Shown here: one piece after another, positions 1-7,882 of the stretch | How positions within the stretch are numbered: position 1 is the stretch's first letter | Layout of the letters: the number at the start of each line of letters is the position of its first letter | From: CAG-791 sp045113775 | Lineage (GTDB): Bacteria; Bacillota; Clostridia; Lachnospirales; Lachnospiraceae | Direction of reading: 5' to 3' | DNA: 49,652 nt | Assembly (NCBI GenBank): GCA_045113775.1 | Contig: JBGUJH010000050.1 | Span: 1-49,652 of the forward strand | Notes under the pieces: model-generated | What the model was told of the DNA's origin: nothing | Databases searched by the model: none | The model's input: the letters and a program-made list of their open reading frames with translations, nothing else | Translations under genes and position numbers: made by a program

Positions 1-7
1 GAACGCT

Positions 8-298
8 ATGCAGGTGACGGATGTAAGAGTTAGAAGAATTGCCAAAGAAGGCAAGATGAAGGCAGTCGTCTCTATTACTATCGATCATGTTTTTGTAGTA
101 CACGATATCAAGGTCATTGAAGGGGAAAAAGGGCTTTTTATCGCAATGCCGAGCAAGAAGTCGGCAGATGGAGAGTATAGAGACATAGCTCATCCCATCA
201 ATACTGAGACCAGGGCAATGCTTGAGAACATTATCCTGGAGGAGTACGAAAGAAGTGCATTGCAGGAAGACAACTCAACTACAGGTACGACAGCATAG
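8..298 (+). CDS. spoVG: SpoVG, RNA/DNA-binding regulator
   Basis: The 96-residue product opens MQVTDVRVRRI and continues through KGLFIAMPSKK and the DIAHPI segment, the signature of the SpoVG family. SpoVG is a small nucleic-acid-binding protein that affects septation, sporulation and, in several Gram-positive bacteria, virulence and envelope genes. Length is normal, and the acidic tail after residue 80 is the usual variable part. The ribosome binding site lies outside the window because the start codon is at base 8. A strong inverted repeat follows the gene, so it probably forms its own transcription unit. Its position directly ahead of pth and mfd fits the conserved Bacillota order, with glmU, prs and ctc absent here. 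Confidence 0.95.
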   Translation: MQVTDVRVRRIAKEGKMKAVVSITIDHVFVVHDIKVIEGEKGLFIAMPSKKSADGEYRDIAHPINTETRAMLENIILEEYERSALQEDNSTTGTTA

Positions 299-342
299 CA
301 TCGCACGGACATCTATCTAAAATAGCTGAATATCGAATTTGT

Positions 343-391
343 GAAAAGTATCGCCGCGGGCCTGGCAGCAGGCTTCACGCCGATACTTTTC
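343..391 (+). terminator. Terminator-like hairpin after spoVG
   Basis: GAAAAGTATCG at 343-353 pairs perfectly with CGATACTTTTC at 381-391, and GCCTG/CAGGC form an inner stem. The descending arm ends in TTTTC, so it can act as an intrinsic terminator. It lies 45 bases after the spoVG stop and immediately before the -35 box of the pth promoter. Confidence 0.7.
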
Positions 392-420
392 TTGACGTTT
401 GGTATATATTTATGTTATGT
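392..420 (+). promoter_or_regulatory. Promoter for pth-mfd
   Basis: TTGACG at 392-397 and TTATGT at 415-420 are separated by 17 bases and sit about 40 bases before the pth start. The -35 box is near consensus and the -10 is weaker. Its position directly after the spoVG hairpin suggests that pth and mfd are transcribed independently of spoVG. Confidence 0.55.
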
Positions 421-460
421 AAGGAAAAGCGCAGGGCAAAACATTGAACGGAGTAAAGTG

Positions 461-1141
461 ATGGATTCTTACTACATTATCGTTGGTCTGGGAAATCCGG
501 GCAGCAAATACGAGGGAACAAGGCACAACGTGGGCTTTAAAGTCATAGATGAACTGGCTGGCCGCTTTAAGATCGACAGGCCGTCGCGCTTTGGCAAATC
601 GATGATCGGAAAGGGCGTCATAGCAGGAGAAAAAGTGATCCTGGTCAAGCCGATGACTTATATGAACCTGAGCGGTGAGGCGGTCAGAGAGATCTGCAGC
701 TTCTACAAGGTGGACCACCACGACCATCTGATCGTCATTTCGGACGATATCGATCTGCCGGTCGGACATCTGCGGATCCGGAAAAAAGGCAGTGCCGGCG
801 GCCACAACGGACTGAAGAATATTATCCTGCATCTGGGAGATGACGAGTTTACAAGGATCAGGATCGGTGTGGGCGGAAAGGCCGCTCCGGGCGCGGACCT
901 GGTGAACCATGTCCTGGGACACTTTGCCGGCGAGGACAAAGAGATCGTGGAGGAAGCCTTCGTAAAGGCGGCGGACGCCGTCGTCTGCGCGCTCGAGGAA
1001 GGCCCGGACAAGGCGATGAACCGGTTCAATACCAGGAAACAGAAGAAGCCGAAGAAACAAAAAGAGACAGCTGACGCCCCGCAGGAGGCGCCGGAGAAAG
1101 AGAACAATGCTGACGTTAACAGCTCCGCTGAAGGAATCTGA
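461..1141 (+). CDS. pth: Peptidyl-tRNA hydrolase
   Basis: Pth releases peptides from prematurely dissociated peptidyl-tRNA and recycles the tRNA in the cytoplasm. The product (226 residues from the ATG at 461) shows IVGLGNPGSKYEGTRHNVGF with the catalytic His at about residue 22, the YMNLSG segment, and the DDIDLPVG plus GSAGGHNGLK motifs typical of the family. An upstream in-frame start at 341 would add 40 hydrophobic residues that are absent from the family. The chosen start has GGAG 8 bases upstream. The C-terminal 35 residues are a Lys/Glu-rich tail beyond the usual 185-195 residues. The last 35 bases overlap mfd, which implies coupled expression. Confidence 0.95.
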   Translation: MDSYYIIVGLGNPGSKYEGTRHNVGFKVIDELAGRFKIDRPSRFGKSMIGKGVIAGEKVILVKPMTYMNLSGEAVREICSFYKVDHHDHLIVISDDIDLPVGHLRIRKKGSAGGHNGLKNIILHLGDDEFTRIRIGVGGKAAPGADLVNHVLGHFAGEDKEIVEEAFVKAADAVVCALEEGPDKAMNRFNTRKQKKPKKQKETADAPQEAPEKENNADVNSSAEGI

Positions 1142-4100
1142 GAACTACAACAAAATAGTAGACGCGATGCAGGCGGACTCGGCGTGCGTGCTGGCAGAAG
1201 GATGCGCGGAGGCGCAGAAACTCCACATGATCTACGCGCTGTGCAGGGAATCCTCTCTGGCCGCACAGGCCAGATTCCGTCTTATCGTGACATACAGTGA
1301 CCGCAAAGCTAAGGAGATCCAGGAAGCATTCCGCTTTTACGACCGCAATACAGTGATGTTTCCCGCTAAAGACCTTATCTTTTACCAGGCGGATCTGCGC
1401 GGACGGGAGCTGGATATTGAGAGGATCAGGTGCCTGCGCAGGATCATGGAAGGACGGCCGGCGACGGTGGTCACTACTTTTGCTGCCCTGATGACGCCGC
1501 AAGTGCCGCTGGAAGTCCTCAAAAAGAGTGTCATCCGAGTGGAAAAGAGGGGAGAACTGAATCTCTCCGACACATCGAAACGCCTGACATCATTGGGTTA
1601 CGAGAAGCAATATCAGGTGGAAAAGCCGGGGCAGTTCGCGGTCCGCGGCGACATTCTGGACATTTTTGAGCTGACGGAAGAAAACCCTTACAGAATAGAA
1701 CTGTGGGGAGACGAAGTGGAGTCCATCCGCGCTTTTGACGTGCTCAGCCAGAGATCCATCGCGCAGCTGGAAGCGGTGACGATCTATCCCGCGACGGAGA
1801 TGATCCTGTCGGATTCAAGACTCAGAGACGGTTTTGAGAGGATCCGCTCCGAAGAAAAAAAGATAGAGAAGCTCTACAGGGAACAGAATCGCACGGAGGA
1901 AGCACACCGCCTCAAGACGACGATCGCGCAGATGGAAGAAGAGGCGATGGAGTGGCGGCAGTTCGGACAGCTTGAGAGTTATATTCACTATTTTTACCCT
2001 CTGACGGAAAACTTCCTCGACCTTTTCCCCAGGCAGGCGACGATGGTCTTTGTGGATGAGCCCTACAGGGTAAGACAGCACGCGGGCGCTGTGGAAGAGG
2101 AATTCCGAATGAGCATGACCAGCCGCGCGGAGAAGGGATATATCATTCCCGGGCAGATGTCGCTGCTCTCGCCCGCGGACTCCGTGACCGCGCAGATGCT
2201 GCAGTACCGCTGCGTCGGAGTGGCGGGACTCGCGAACGGGTGCGGCTACATGGAACCGGACCTGACGGTCTCGATCAATGCCAAGACCATGTCTCCCTTT
2301 AATAAGAGTTTCGACGCCCTCGAAAAGGATCTGGTCTCCTATAAGGAGAAGGGTTACAGGACGATCCTGATCTCGCCTTCCCGGACCAGGGCCAGAAGGC
2401 TGGCGCAGGACCTTATGAACGATGAGATCACGGCCTTTTACAGCGAAAATCCCGAGCGGATCCTCAGGCCCGGTGAGATCATGACCTGCTATGGACAGAT
2501 CGTGCAGGGCTTTGAGTATCCGGATATCAAATTCGCGGTCATCGCGGAGTCGGACATCTTCGGCAACGAAAAGAAGAAAAAAGCCAAAAAGAAGAAGTAT
2601 GAAGGCGAACAGATTCAGGCTTTCTCCGAGCTGAAGGCAGGCGACTATGTGGTGCACGAGGACCACGGCATCGGGATCTACCGCGGCGTGGAGAAGATCG
2701 AGGTCAACCACATAGCAAAAGACTATGTCAAAATAGAGTACGGCGGGGGCGGTACGCTGTATGTGCTGCCTACAGAACTCTCTGTTTTGCAAAAATATGC
2801 TTCCGCAGGCTCTGCGAAACCCAAGCTGAACAAGCTCGGCACCTCGGAATGGAGCGCCACAAAGACTAAAGTCAAGAAGGCCGTCGATGAGGTTGCCGAG
2901 GACCTCGTGCAGCTCTACGCGGCAAGACAGGAGAAGAAGGGGCATCAGTTTGGCCCGGATACAGTCTGGCAGAAGGAATTTGAGGAACTGTTCCCCTTCG
3001 AGGAGACGGACGACCAGCTCACCGCCATAGAAGAGACCAAGAAAGATATGGAGAGCGACCGCATCATGGACCGTCTGATCTGCGGGGACGTCGGCTACGG
3101 CAAAACAGAGATCGCCGTGAGGGCTGCCTTCAAAGCGGTTCAGGAGGGCATGCAGGTGGCGGTCCTCGTGCCTACGACGATCCTGGCGCAGCAGCACTAC
3201 AACACTTTCTGTGAGAGAATGCACCGATATCCGGTAACGATCGGAATGCTGTCCAGATTCAGGTCTTCGGCGGAGCAGAAACAGACTATCAAGGAGGTCT
3301 CCCAGGGCCTGTGCGACATTGTGATCGGCACTCACAGGCTTCTCTCCAAAGATATTAAATTCAAGAACCTGGGACTTCTTGTGGTGGACGAAGAACAGCG
3401 TTTTGGCGTCACACACAAGGAAAAGATCAAGAAAATGAAGGAAAATGTGGACGTCCTCACGCTCTCCGCGACGCCCATCCCCAGAACGCTGCATATGAGC
3501 CTTGTGGGGATCCGTGACATGACTGTGCTCGAGGAGGCGCCGGAGGGGCGCGTTCCGATCCAGACTTACGTCATGGAATACGACGAGGAGATGGTCAGAG
3601 AGGCTATCGTACGCGAGCTCTCCCGCAGCGGGCAGGTCTACTACGTACACAACCGGGTGAACGATATCGATGTTGTTACGGCGCGCCTGCAGCAGATCGT
3701 CCCGGAGGCCAGGATCGCATACGCGCACGGACAGATGAAGGAGGCAGAACTCGAGAAGATCATGTACGAGTTCATCGACGGCGGGATCGACGTCCTGGTC
3801 TCGACGACTATCATAGAGACCGGCCTGGATATCTCTAACGTCAATACGATCATCATTCATGACTCGGACAAAATGGGACTCTCCCAGCTCTACCAGCTGC
3901 GCGGCCGCGTCGGCCGCAGCGGGCGGACAGCTTATGCCTTCCTCATGTACCGCAAAGACCGCATGCTCCGGGAAGTTGCCGAGAAGCGTCTTCGCGCCAT
4001 CCGCGAGTACACGGATCTGGGAAGCGGCTTCAAAATAGCGATGAGAGATCTTGAGATCCGCGGAGCCGGCAGCGTTCTCGGAAGGGCCCAGCACGGCCAT

Positions 4101-4667
4101 ATGCAGGCGGTCGGTTACGACCTCTACTGCAAGCTTCTCAACATGGCAGTCAAGGAGGCGAAGGGCGAGCCGGTGAAGGTCGAGCGCACAGTGCGCGTCA
4201 ATCTGAGCGTGGACGCGTTCCTTCCCGAGAACTACATCATCAATGAGGAGCAGAAGCTGGAGATCTACAAAAAGATCGCCGCTGTCGAATCGACGGACGA
4301 CTACGACGAGGTGAGAGAAGAGCTGATCGACCGCTTCGGGGAGATCCCCGCTCCGGCCGGAAACCTTCTGCGCATCGCGCTCATCCGGTCTGTCGCCGCG
4401 CGGATCGGGATCACCGAGATCGTCGGCACACCCGGGACCATTCACTTCTTTATGGACCCGGCGGCCAGAGTGCGTGCGGAAAACATCCCTGCTCTTCTTC
4501 GCAACTACAGCAAGACGCTTTCATTTAGTGTCAAAGGCTTCAGCGGCCGCGGGCTTCCGGAGTTTATGTACCGCTATAAAGCGGTCGGCGTGACCGTCAG
4601 GGACGAGGAGATCCTGCTGTCGACGGTGGAAGAATTGCTGATCGCGATGGGGAGGTATTTGATCTGA
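1107..4667 (+). CDS. mfd: Transcription-repair coupling factor
   Basis: Mfd is a DNA translocase that removes RNA polymerase stalled at lesions and recruits UvrA. The 1186-residue protein has the normal length and domain order: a UvrB-like N-terminal module (about 1-350), the CarD/RNA-polymerase-interaction domain (around 510-580, LKAGDYVVHEDHGIGIY), a superfamily 2 helicase core with Walker A GYGKTE near residue 664 and DEEQ at 761-764, the helicase C domain ending in the QLRGRVGRSGR segment, and the C-terminal TRCF domain. The start lies inside the 3' end of pth in another frame, a common arrangement for this pair. A Lys-rich stretch around residues 489-497 precedes the CarD-like domain. 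Confidence 0.96.
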   Translation: MLTLTAPLKESENYNKIVDAMQADSACVLAEGCAEAQKLHMIYALCRESSLAAQARFRLIVTYSDRKAKEIQEAFRFYDRNTVMFPAKDLIFYQADLRGRELDIERIRCLRRIMEGRPATVVTTFAALMTPQVPLEVLKKSVIRVEKRGELNLSDTSKRLTSLGYEKQYQVEKPGQFAVRGDILDIFELTEENPYRIELWGDEVESIRAFDVLSQRSIAQLEAVTIYPATEMILSDSRLRDGFERIRSEEKKIEKLYREQNRTEEAHRLKTTIAQMEEEAMEWRQFGQLESYIHYFYPLTENFLDLFPRQATMVFVDEPYRVRQHAGAVEEEFRMSMTSRAEKGYIIPGQMSLLSPADSVTAQMLQYRCVGVAGLANGCGYMEPDLTVSINAKTMSPFNKSFDALEKDLVSYKEKGYRTILISPSRTRARRLAQDLMNDEITAFYSENPERILRPGEIMTCYGQIVQGFEYPDIKFAVIAESDIFGNEKKKKAKKKKYEGEQIQAFSELKAGDYVVHEDHGIGIYRGVEKIEVNHIAKDYVKIEYGGGGTLYVLPTELSVLQKYASAGSAKPKLNKLGTSEWSATKTKVKKAVDEVAEDLVQLYAARQEKKGHQFGPDTVWQKEFEELFPFEETDDQLTAIEETKKDMESDRIMDRLICGDVGYGKTEIAVRAAFKAVQEGMQVAVLVPTTILAQQHYNTFCERMHRYPVTIGMLSRFRSSAEQKQTIKEVSQGLCDIVIGTHRLLSKDIKFKNLGLLVVDEEQRFGVTHKEKIKKMKENVDVLTLSATPIPRTLHMSLVGIRDMTVLEEAPEGRVPIQTYVMEYDEEMVREAIVRELSRSGQVYYVHNRVNDIDVVTARLQQIVPEARIAYAHGQMKEAELEKIMYEFIDGGIDVLVSTTIIETGLDISNVNTIIIHDSDKMGLSQLYQLRGRVGRSGRTAYAFLMYRKDRMLREVAEKRLRAIREYTDLGSGFKIAMRDLEIRGAGSVLGRAQHGHMQAVGYDLYCKLLNMAVKEAKGEPVKVERTVRVNLSVDAFLPENYIINEEQKLEIYKKIAAVESTDDYDEVREELIDRFGEIPAPAGNLLRIALIRSVAARIGITEIVGTPGTIHFFMDPAARVRAENIPALLRNYSKTLSFSVKGFSGRGLPEFMYRYKAVGVTVRDEEILLSTVEELLIAMGRYLI

Positions 4668-5073
4668 CCAGGCTGCGCTGTTGGAACAGGCGGGCCGCTT
4701 CGCCAAAACGGAAAAGCTTCACTGTTGGAACATAGGGGTGCTTTTTGCTCTTCTTGCCCCCATGGGAGAAACAAGTAAAGCCCGGAAAATGCCTTATTTT
4801 TGCTGATTTCCTGTGAAGTTGGATCAAAAAGCATGGTTTCAGACCGATGGCCTCCGTTCACGCACTGCTGTAAGCTGCGTGATGGAGGCCATTTCGTTAT
4901 AAGACATCCAGATAGTCCAACGCGCCAAAAAATTACCTTAATTTCAATGAGTTTCGCCTGCTTGCTCAAATTTTCATGGGGGCAGAAGAATAAAAAAGAA
5001 CTCAAGTGATCCAACGCTCTTTGTGACTGTACTTGTTTGCCGGCACGGGATGAAGAAACCTGCCGCAACGAAA
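4668..5073. other. Non-coding stretch with inverted repeats after mfd
   Basis: About 400 bases show no convincing gene on either strand; the open frames here lack ribosome binding sites and family features. The stretch holds a hairpin at 4847-4892 (ATGGCCTCC pairing with GGAGGCCAT, plus CACGCA with TGCGTG). It also holds three longer-range complementary pairs: 4757-4766 with 4975-4984, 4769-4777 with 5030-5038, and 4818-4826 with 5007-5015. The hairpin could terminate the mfd transcript, although no good T tract follows it. Confidence 0.45.
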
Positions 5074-5114
5074 AACCTCTCTGCCATCAGACGTGAATCT
5101 GATGGGAGAGGTTT
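5074..5114. terminator. Intrinsic terminator, probably bidirectional
   Basis: AACCTCTC-TGCCATCAG and CTGATGG-GAGAGGTT form a long stem with the loop ACGTGAAT. There is an A run on the left and a T-rich flank on the right. It lies downstream of the minus-strand ECF gene and can stop transcription arriving from mfd on the other strand. Confidence 0.75.
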
Positions 5115-5179
5115 ATTGTCTTATTAGTGGGGAGCGGTTCATTCGCTTAATGCGCCGGCTCTCTGCTTAATTCTATTTC

Positions 5180-5794
5180 TCAGAAGTAGAAGAACAGACC
5201 TGTTTTCTTGAGCGGCGCTCTCAGCGCCATGTACAGTACCGTTGAGATAAATGCGGATACCACCGAGTTGATGGCAGTCACGCCGATGTTGATCGCAAAG
5301 GAGACTTCCGCGGCGGGCTTGCCCAGGATCAGAATCTTATAAAAATAACGGATCGTAGGATCAAAGATCGCGTTAAACAAAAGTCCTGCGACAACGGCGG
5401 CCACTGTCCAGCGCAATACCTTTGTCAGATCCTTTTCTGTTGTGATGTGTCCCATCCTGTGTGCAATAAAGCCGACAAGCAAACCCATAAGAAGCTTGAT
5501 CACAAATGTGATCGGGGCCTGAACGATATAAACGGGATCCATAAGGTCCGCGATGGTAAGTCCCAGCGCTCCGCCGACTCCGCCGTACGCGCTTCCGAGG
5601 ATCAGGGCGCCCAATACGCAGAACGCGTTGCCCAGATGCACCGTGACTTTATCTCCCGCGATCGTGGGAATCGGTATTGATAAAAATGTAAACACTACAT
5701 ATGTGATCGCAGCGAAGATACCGGCAAATACCATCTTCCTCAGCTGCTCTTCCCTTGCGCTGCTGATCTCTGCTGCTGTATCCAAACTATTCAT
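5180..5794 (-). CDS. ECF transporter substrate-binding (S) component
   Basis: This 204-residue hydrophobic protein has about six membrane segments and the pattern of an S component of an energy-coupling factor transporter: a short charged N-terminus (EEQLRKMVFAGIFAAITYVVF), a TVHLGNAFCVLGALILG segment and a GGVGGALGLTIADLMDP loop. S components bind a vitamin or metal and work with the shared EcfA1/A2/T module, which is not encoded in this window. The substrate cannot be read from the sequence. The neighbouring nicotinate phosphoribosyltransferase, 226 bases upstream on the same strand, makes niacin a candidate, but the niacin-type operator found there is missing here. AGGAGG precedes the ATG by 6 bases. 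Confidence 0.85.
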   Translation of the reverse strand: MNSLDTAAEISSAREEQLRKMVFAGIFAAITYVVFTFLSIPIPTIAGDKVTVHLGNAFCVLGALILGSAYGGVGGALGLTIADLMDPVYIVQAPITFVIKLLMGLLVGFIAHRMGHITTEKDLTKVLRWTVAAVVAGLLFNAIFDPTIRYFYKILILGKPAAEVSFAINIGVTAINSVVSAFISTVLYMALRAPLKKTGLFFYF

Positions 5795-5947
5795 AATGGC
5801 CTCCTGTCTGTCTGTTTTCTAACTTATCCACAGTATAGCCATATCTGAATATATTAATAGCATCAGAAAAATATATTTTATATAACCAGTTTGCTGAGGC
5901 AGCACAAAGCGGGCACTGAGTTTGGACCAAAAAGAGGACGCCGCCCC

Positions 5948-5963
5948 TGCTGATTAATCAGCA
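5948..5963. repeat. Perfect 16-bp palindrome between pncB and the ECF gene
   Basis: TGCTGATTAATCAGCA reads the same on both strands. It lies 57 bases after the pncB stop. On the minus strand a T5 run follows about 14 bases further on, so it could be a weak terminator. The spacing is poor for an intrinsic terminator, so it may instead be a protein-binding site. Confidence 0.4.
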
Positions 5964-6020
5964 AGATGCGACGCCCCCCTAGTTGTCTTCTGGCTAAAAC
6001 TCAGGATAACTCCATAAAGA

Positions 6021-7493
6021 TCAGCTCTGGATCCCCTGATGTTTCTCTCCGACTTCATCGAGAAGACGAAGCTTGGTGTCATACAGCTTCCTGGACAGGT
6101 CGACATAGACCTGGTGAGGGTTGACGAGACGTCTGGATTCCTCCCAGAGCGTATCCTGCTCCGCCAGGCACTGCTTGCGGATGTCCATGGTCTTGGGAGA
6201 GGTGTATACGCACTCGCCGTCGATGAACAGAGGGACCAGCAGGTCTCTGAGCTCGAACTCGCCCGCTTCGAGACGGGTCTTCTTCCAAGGCTCTGCAGGG
6301 TCGAAGAGGACCAGAGGACGCTCAGTTGTGAAGGTCTCCTCCTGCAGGCAGATCAGGTCGGCGATGATCTTGTGGCTGGCCTTTTCGTATACACGATAGA
6401 TCTTCTTGTTGCCGGGGTTGGTGACCTTTTCAGTGTTCTCGGAGAGCTTGATCTTGGGCTCGAAGGTTCCGTCCGGATTCTGGATCGCGGCGAGCTTATA
6501 GACGCCTCCGAAGGACGGGTTGTCCTTAGCTGTGATCAGGTGCGTGCCTACGCCCCAGGAAGTAATGGTCGCGCCCTGGTTCTTCAGGGAGTCGATCAGG
6601 TGCTCGTCGAGGTCGTTGGAAGCGGAGATGATCGCATCCGGGAAACCGGCGTCATCGAGCATCTTGCGCGCCTTCTTGGAGATGTAGGCAAGGTCGCCGC
6701 TGTCGAGGCGGATTCCGTAACCCTTGCCGAGAGTGCCCTTGTCGCGCAGATACTGGAACGTCTTGATGGCGTTGGGAACGCCGGACTTGAGAGTGTCATA
6801 TGTGTCTGCGAGAAGGATACATGCGTTGGGATACATGTCGCCGTATGTCTTGAAAGCAGTCAGTTCATCCGGGAAGCTCATGATCCAGCTGTGGGCGTGG
6901 GTGCCTTTTACAGGAACGTCAAAGAGCTGTCCGCATAGTACATTGGATGTTCCGACGCAGCCGGCGATAACAGCGGCGCGGGCGCCATAGGTTCCGGCGT
7001 CGGGACCCTGCGCGCGGCGAAGGCCGAATTCCATGATTCCGTCTCCGCGGGCCGCGTAGCAGATGCGTGCAGCCTTGGTGGCGATCAGGCTCTGGTGGTT
7101 GATGATATTGAGGATCGCAGTCTCAACAAGCTGTGCTTCCATAATGGGCGCGATAACCTTGACCATGGGCTCTCTGGGGAACATAAGGGAGCCCTCCGGA
7201 ATAGCGTAGACACTTCCGGTGAAATGGAAATCGGCAAGATATGCGAGAAAATCTTCCTCGAAGATGCCCAGGCCGCGCAGATACTCGACATCCTGGTCGC
7301 TGAAGTGAAGCTCTTTGATGTATTTGACGAGCTGCTCAATACCGCACATGATGGAATATCCACCACCGAACGGGTTGTTGCGGAAGAAGGCATCGAAGAT
7401 GACCATGCTGTTTTCTTCCTTATTCTTGAAGTAGCCCTGCATCATTGTCAGCTCATAGAGATCTGTGAGCAGTGTCAGGTTTTGTCTGTCCAT
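6021..7493 (-). CDS. pncB: Nicotinate phosphoribosyltransferase
   Basis: The enzyme converts nicotinate, PRPP and ATP to nicotinate mononucleotide, the entry step of NAD salvage. The 490-residue protein has the long-form family features: LLTDLYELTMMQGYF at the N-terminus, FDAFFRNNPFGGGYSI, EFGLRRAQGPDAG around 155-167, the VKGTHAHSW segment with the histidines at 199 and 201 in the phosphorylated-His region, and GIRLDSGDLAYISK in the phosphoribosyl-binding part. GGAGGAG lies 6 bases before the ATG. It has its own promoter with a palindrome at the transcription start that probably makes it niacin- or NAD-responsive. The ECF S component follows on the same strand. Confidence 0.95.
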   Translation of the reverse strand: MDRQNLTLLTDLYELTMMQGYFKNKEENSMVIFDAFFRNNPFGGGYSIMCGIEQLVKYIKELHFSDQDVEYLRGLGIFEEDFLAYLADFHFTGSVYAIPEGSLMFPREPMVKVIAPIMEAQLVETAILNIINHQSLIATKAARICYAARGDGIMEFGLRRAQGPDAGTYGARAAVIAGCVGTSNVLCGQLFDVPVKGTHAHSWIMSFPDELTAFKTYGDMYPNACILLADTYDTLKSGVPNAIKTFQYLRDKGTLGKGYGIRLDSGDLAYISKKARKMLDDAGFPDAIISASNDLDEHLIDSLKNQGATITSWGVGTHLITAKDNPSFGGVYKLAAIQNPDGTFEPKIKLSENTEKVTNPGNKKIYRVYEKASHKIIADLICLQEETFTTERPLVLFDPAEPWKKTRLEAGEFELRDLLVPLFIDGECVYTSPKTMDIRKQCLAEQDTLWEESRRLVNPHQVYVDLSRKLYDTKLRLLDEVGEKHQGIQS

Positions 7494-7523
7494 TTTTTCT
7501 CCTCCGATTGATAGCTGGGTTGC

Positions 7524-7537
7524 GGTGTCATGACACC
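7524..7537. promoter_or_regulatory. Palindromic operator, NiaR-like
   Basis: GGTGTCATGACACC is a perfect 14-bp palindrome. It lies about 10 bases downstream of the pncB -10 box, where a bound repressor would block initiation. The GGTGTC half-site resembles sites recognised by the niacin-responsive repressor NiaR (YrxA) of Bacillota. The match is from memory of the family, and NiaR itself is not in the window. Confidence 0.6.
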
Positions 7538-7547
7538 TATCTAAATG

Positions 7548-7576
7548 ATGATACTACGAATAGCGGGGTTCTGCAA
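7548..7576 (-). promoter_or_regulatory. Promoter of pncB
   Basis: On the minus strand TTGCAG (7576-7571) and TATCAT (7553-7548) are separated by 17 bases, giving a good vegetative promoter. The predicted transcript starts next to the 7524-7537 palindrome and has a leader of about 50 bases. Confidence 0.65.
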
Positions 7577-7770
7577 TTATTTGGCCGTTTTTTGGTCAAA
7601 AGATGCCTGTGAACTTAAGCAGAATGACGATACAAGCGGAGGTCCGGATCCGCGCAGGAGGTGGATTCTTACCTATCAGTACAAAGAGGAGGGTGCTTTT
7701 ATGGCAAAATTGACAAAATAGATAAAACGGACAAGTTTTTACATTTCTATGACGAATTGTGTGGCAGTCC
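7577..7770. other. Intergenic region between divergent pncB and ileS promoters
   Basis: I see no gene here. There is no T-box signature (no GGTGG-ACC core or specifier structure) ahead of ileS, which is worth noting because aminoacyl-tRNA synthetase genes in this phylum often have one. A short GCGGA/TCCGC hairpin occurs around 7636-7653. Confidence 0.5.
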
Positions 7771-7800
7771 TTGACAGTATTTTGCCGCAAACGTTATAAT
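7771..7800 (+). promoter_or_regulatory. Strong promoter for ileS
   Basis: Perfect TTGACA (7771-7776) and perfect TATAAT (7795-7800) with an 18-base spacer predict transcription from about 7807. The leader is about 75 bases and shows no riboswitch or T-box. Confidence 0.85.
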
Positions 7801-7882
7801 CTCATGGTTAATGTGGAGAAAGTGCAGGATTCTGTATTTCTTCCATCCTAAATATGCTGACGAGAAAGGCGGAAGGAGAAAG

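Noticed and set aside
341..460. N-terminal hydrophobic extension of Pth suggesting a membrane-targeted form
   Set aside because: The extension covers the terminator and promoter, lacks a ribosome binding site and has no counterpart in the family.
1815..4445. 876-codon open frame on the minus strand opposite mfd
   Set aside because: It is the complement of a high-GC coding gene, has no ribosome binding site or family motif, and the plus-strand mfd is unmistakable.
4800..5009. 69-codon open frame in the gap after mfd
   Set aside because: It has no ribosome binding site and runs through the hairpin and inverted repeats; no family pattern.
7494..7882. Possible T-box riboswitch ahead of ileS
   Set aside because: The promoter leaves only about 75 bases of leader, and no T-box core sequence or antiterminator is present.
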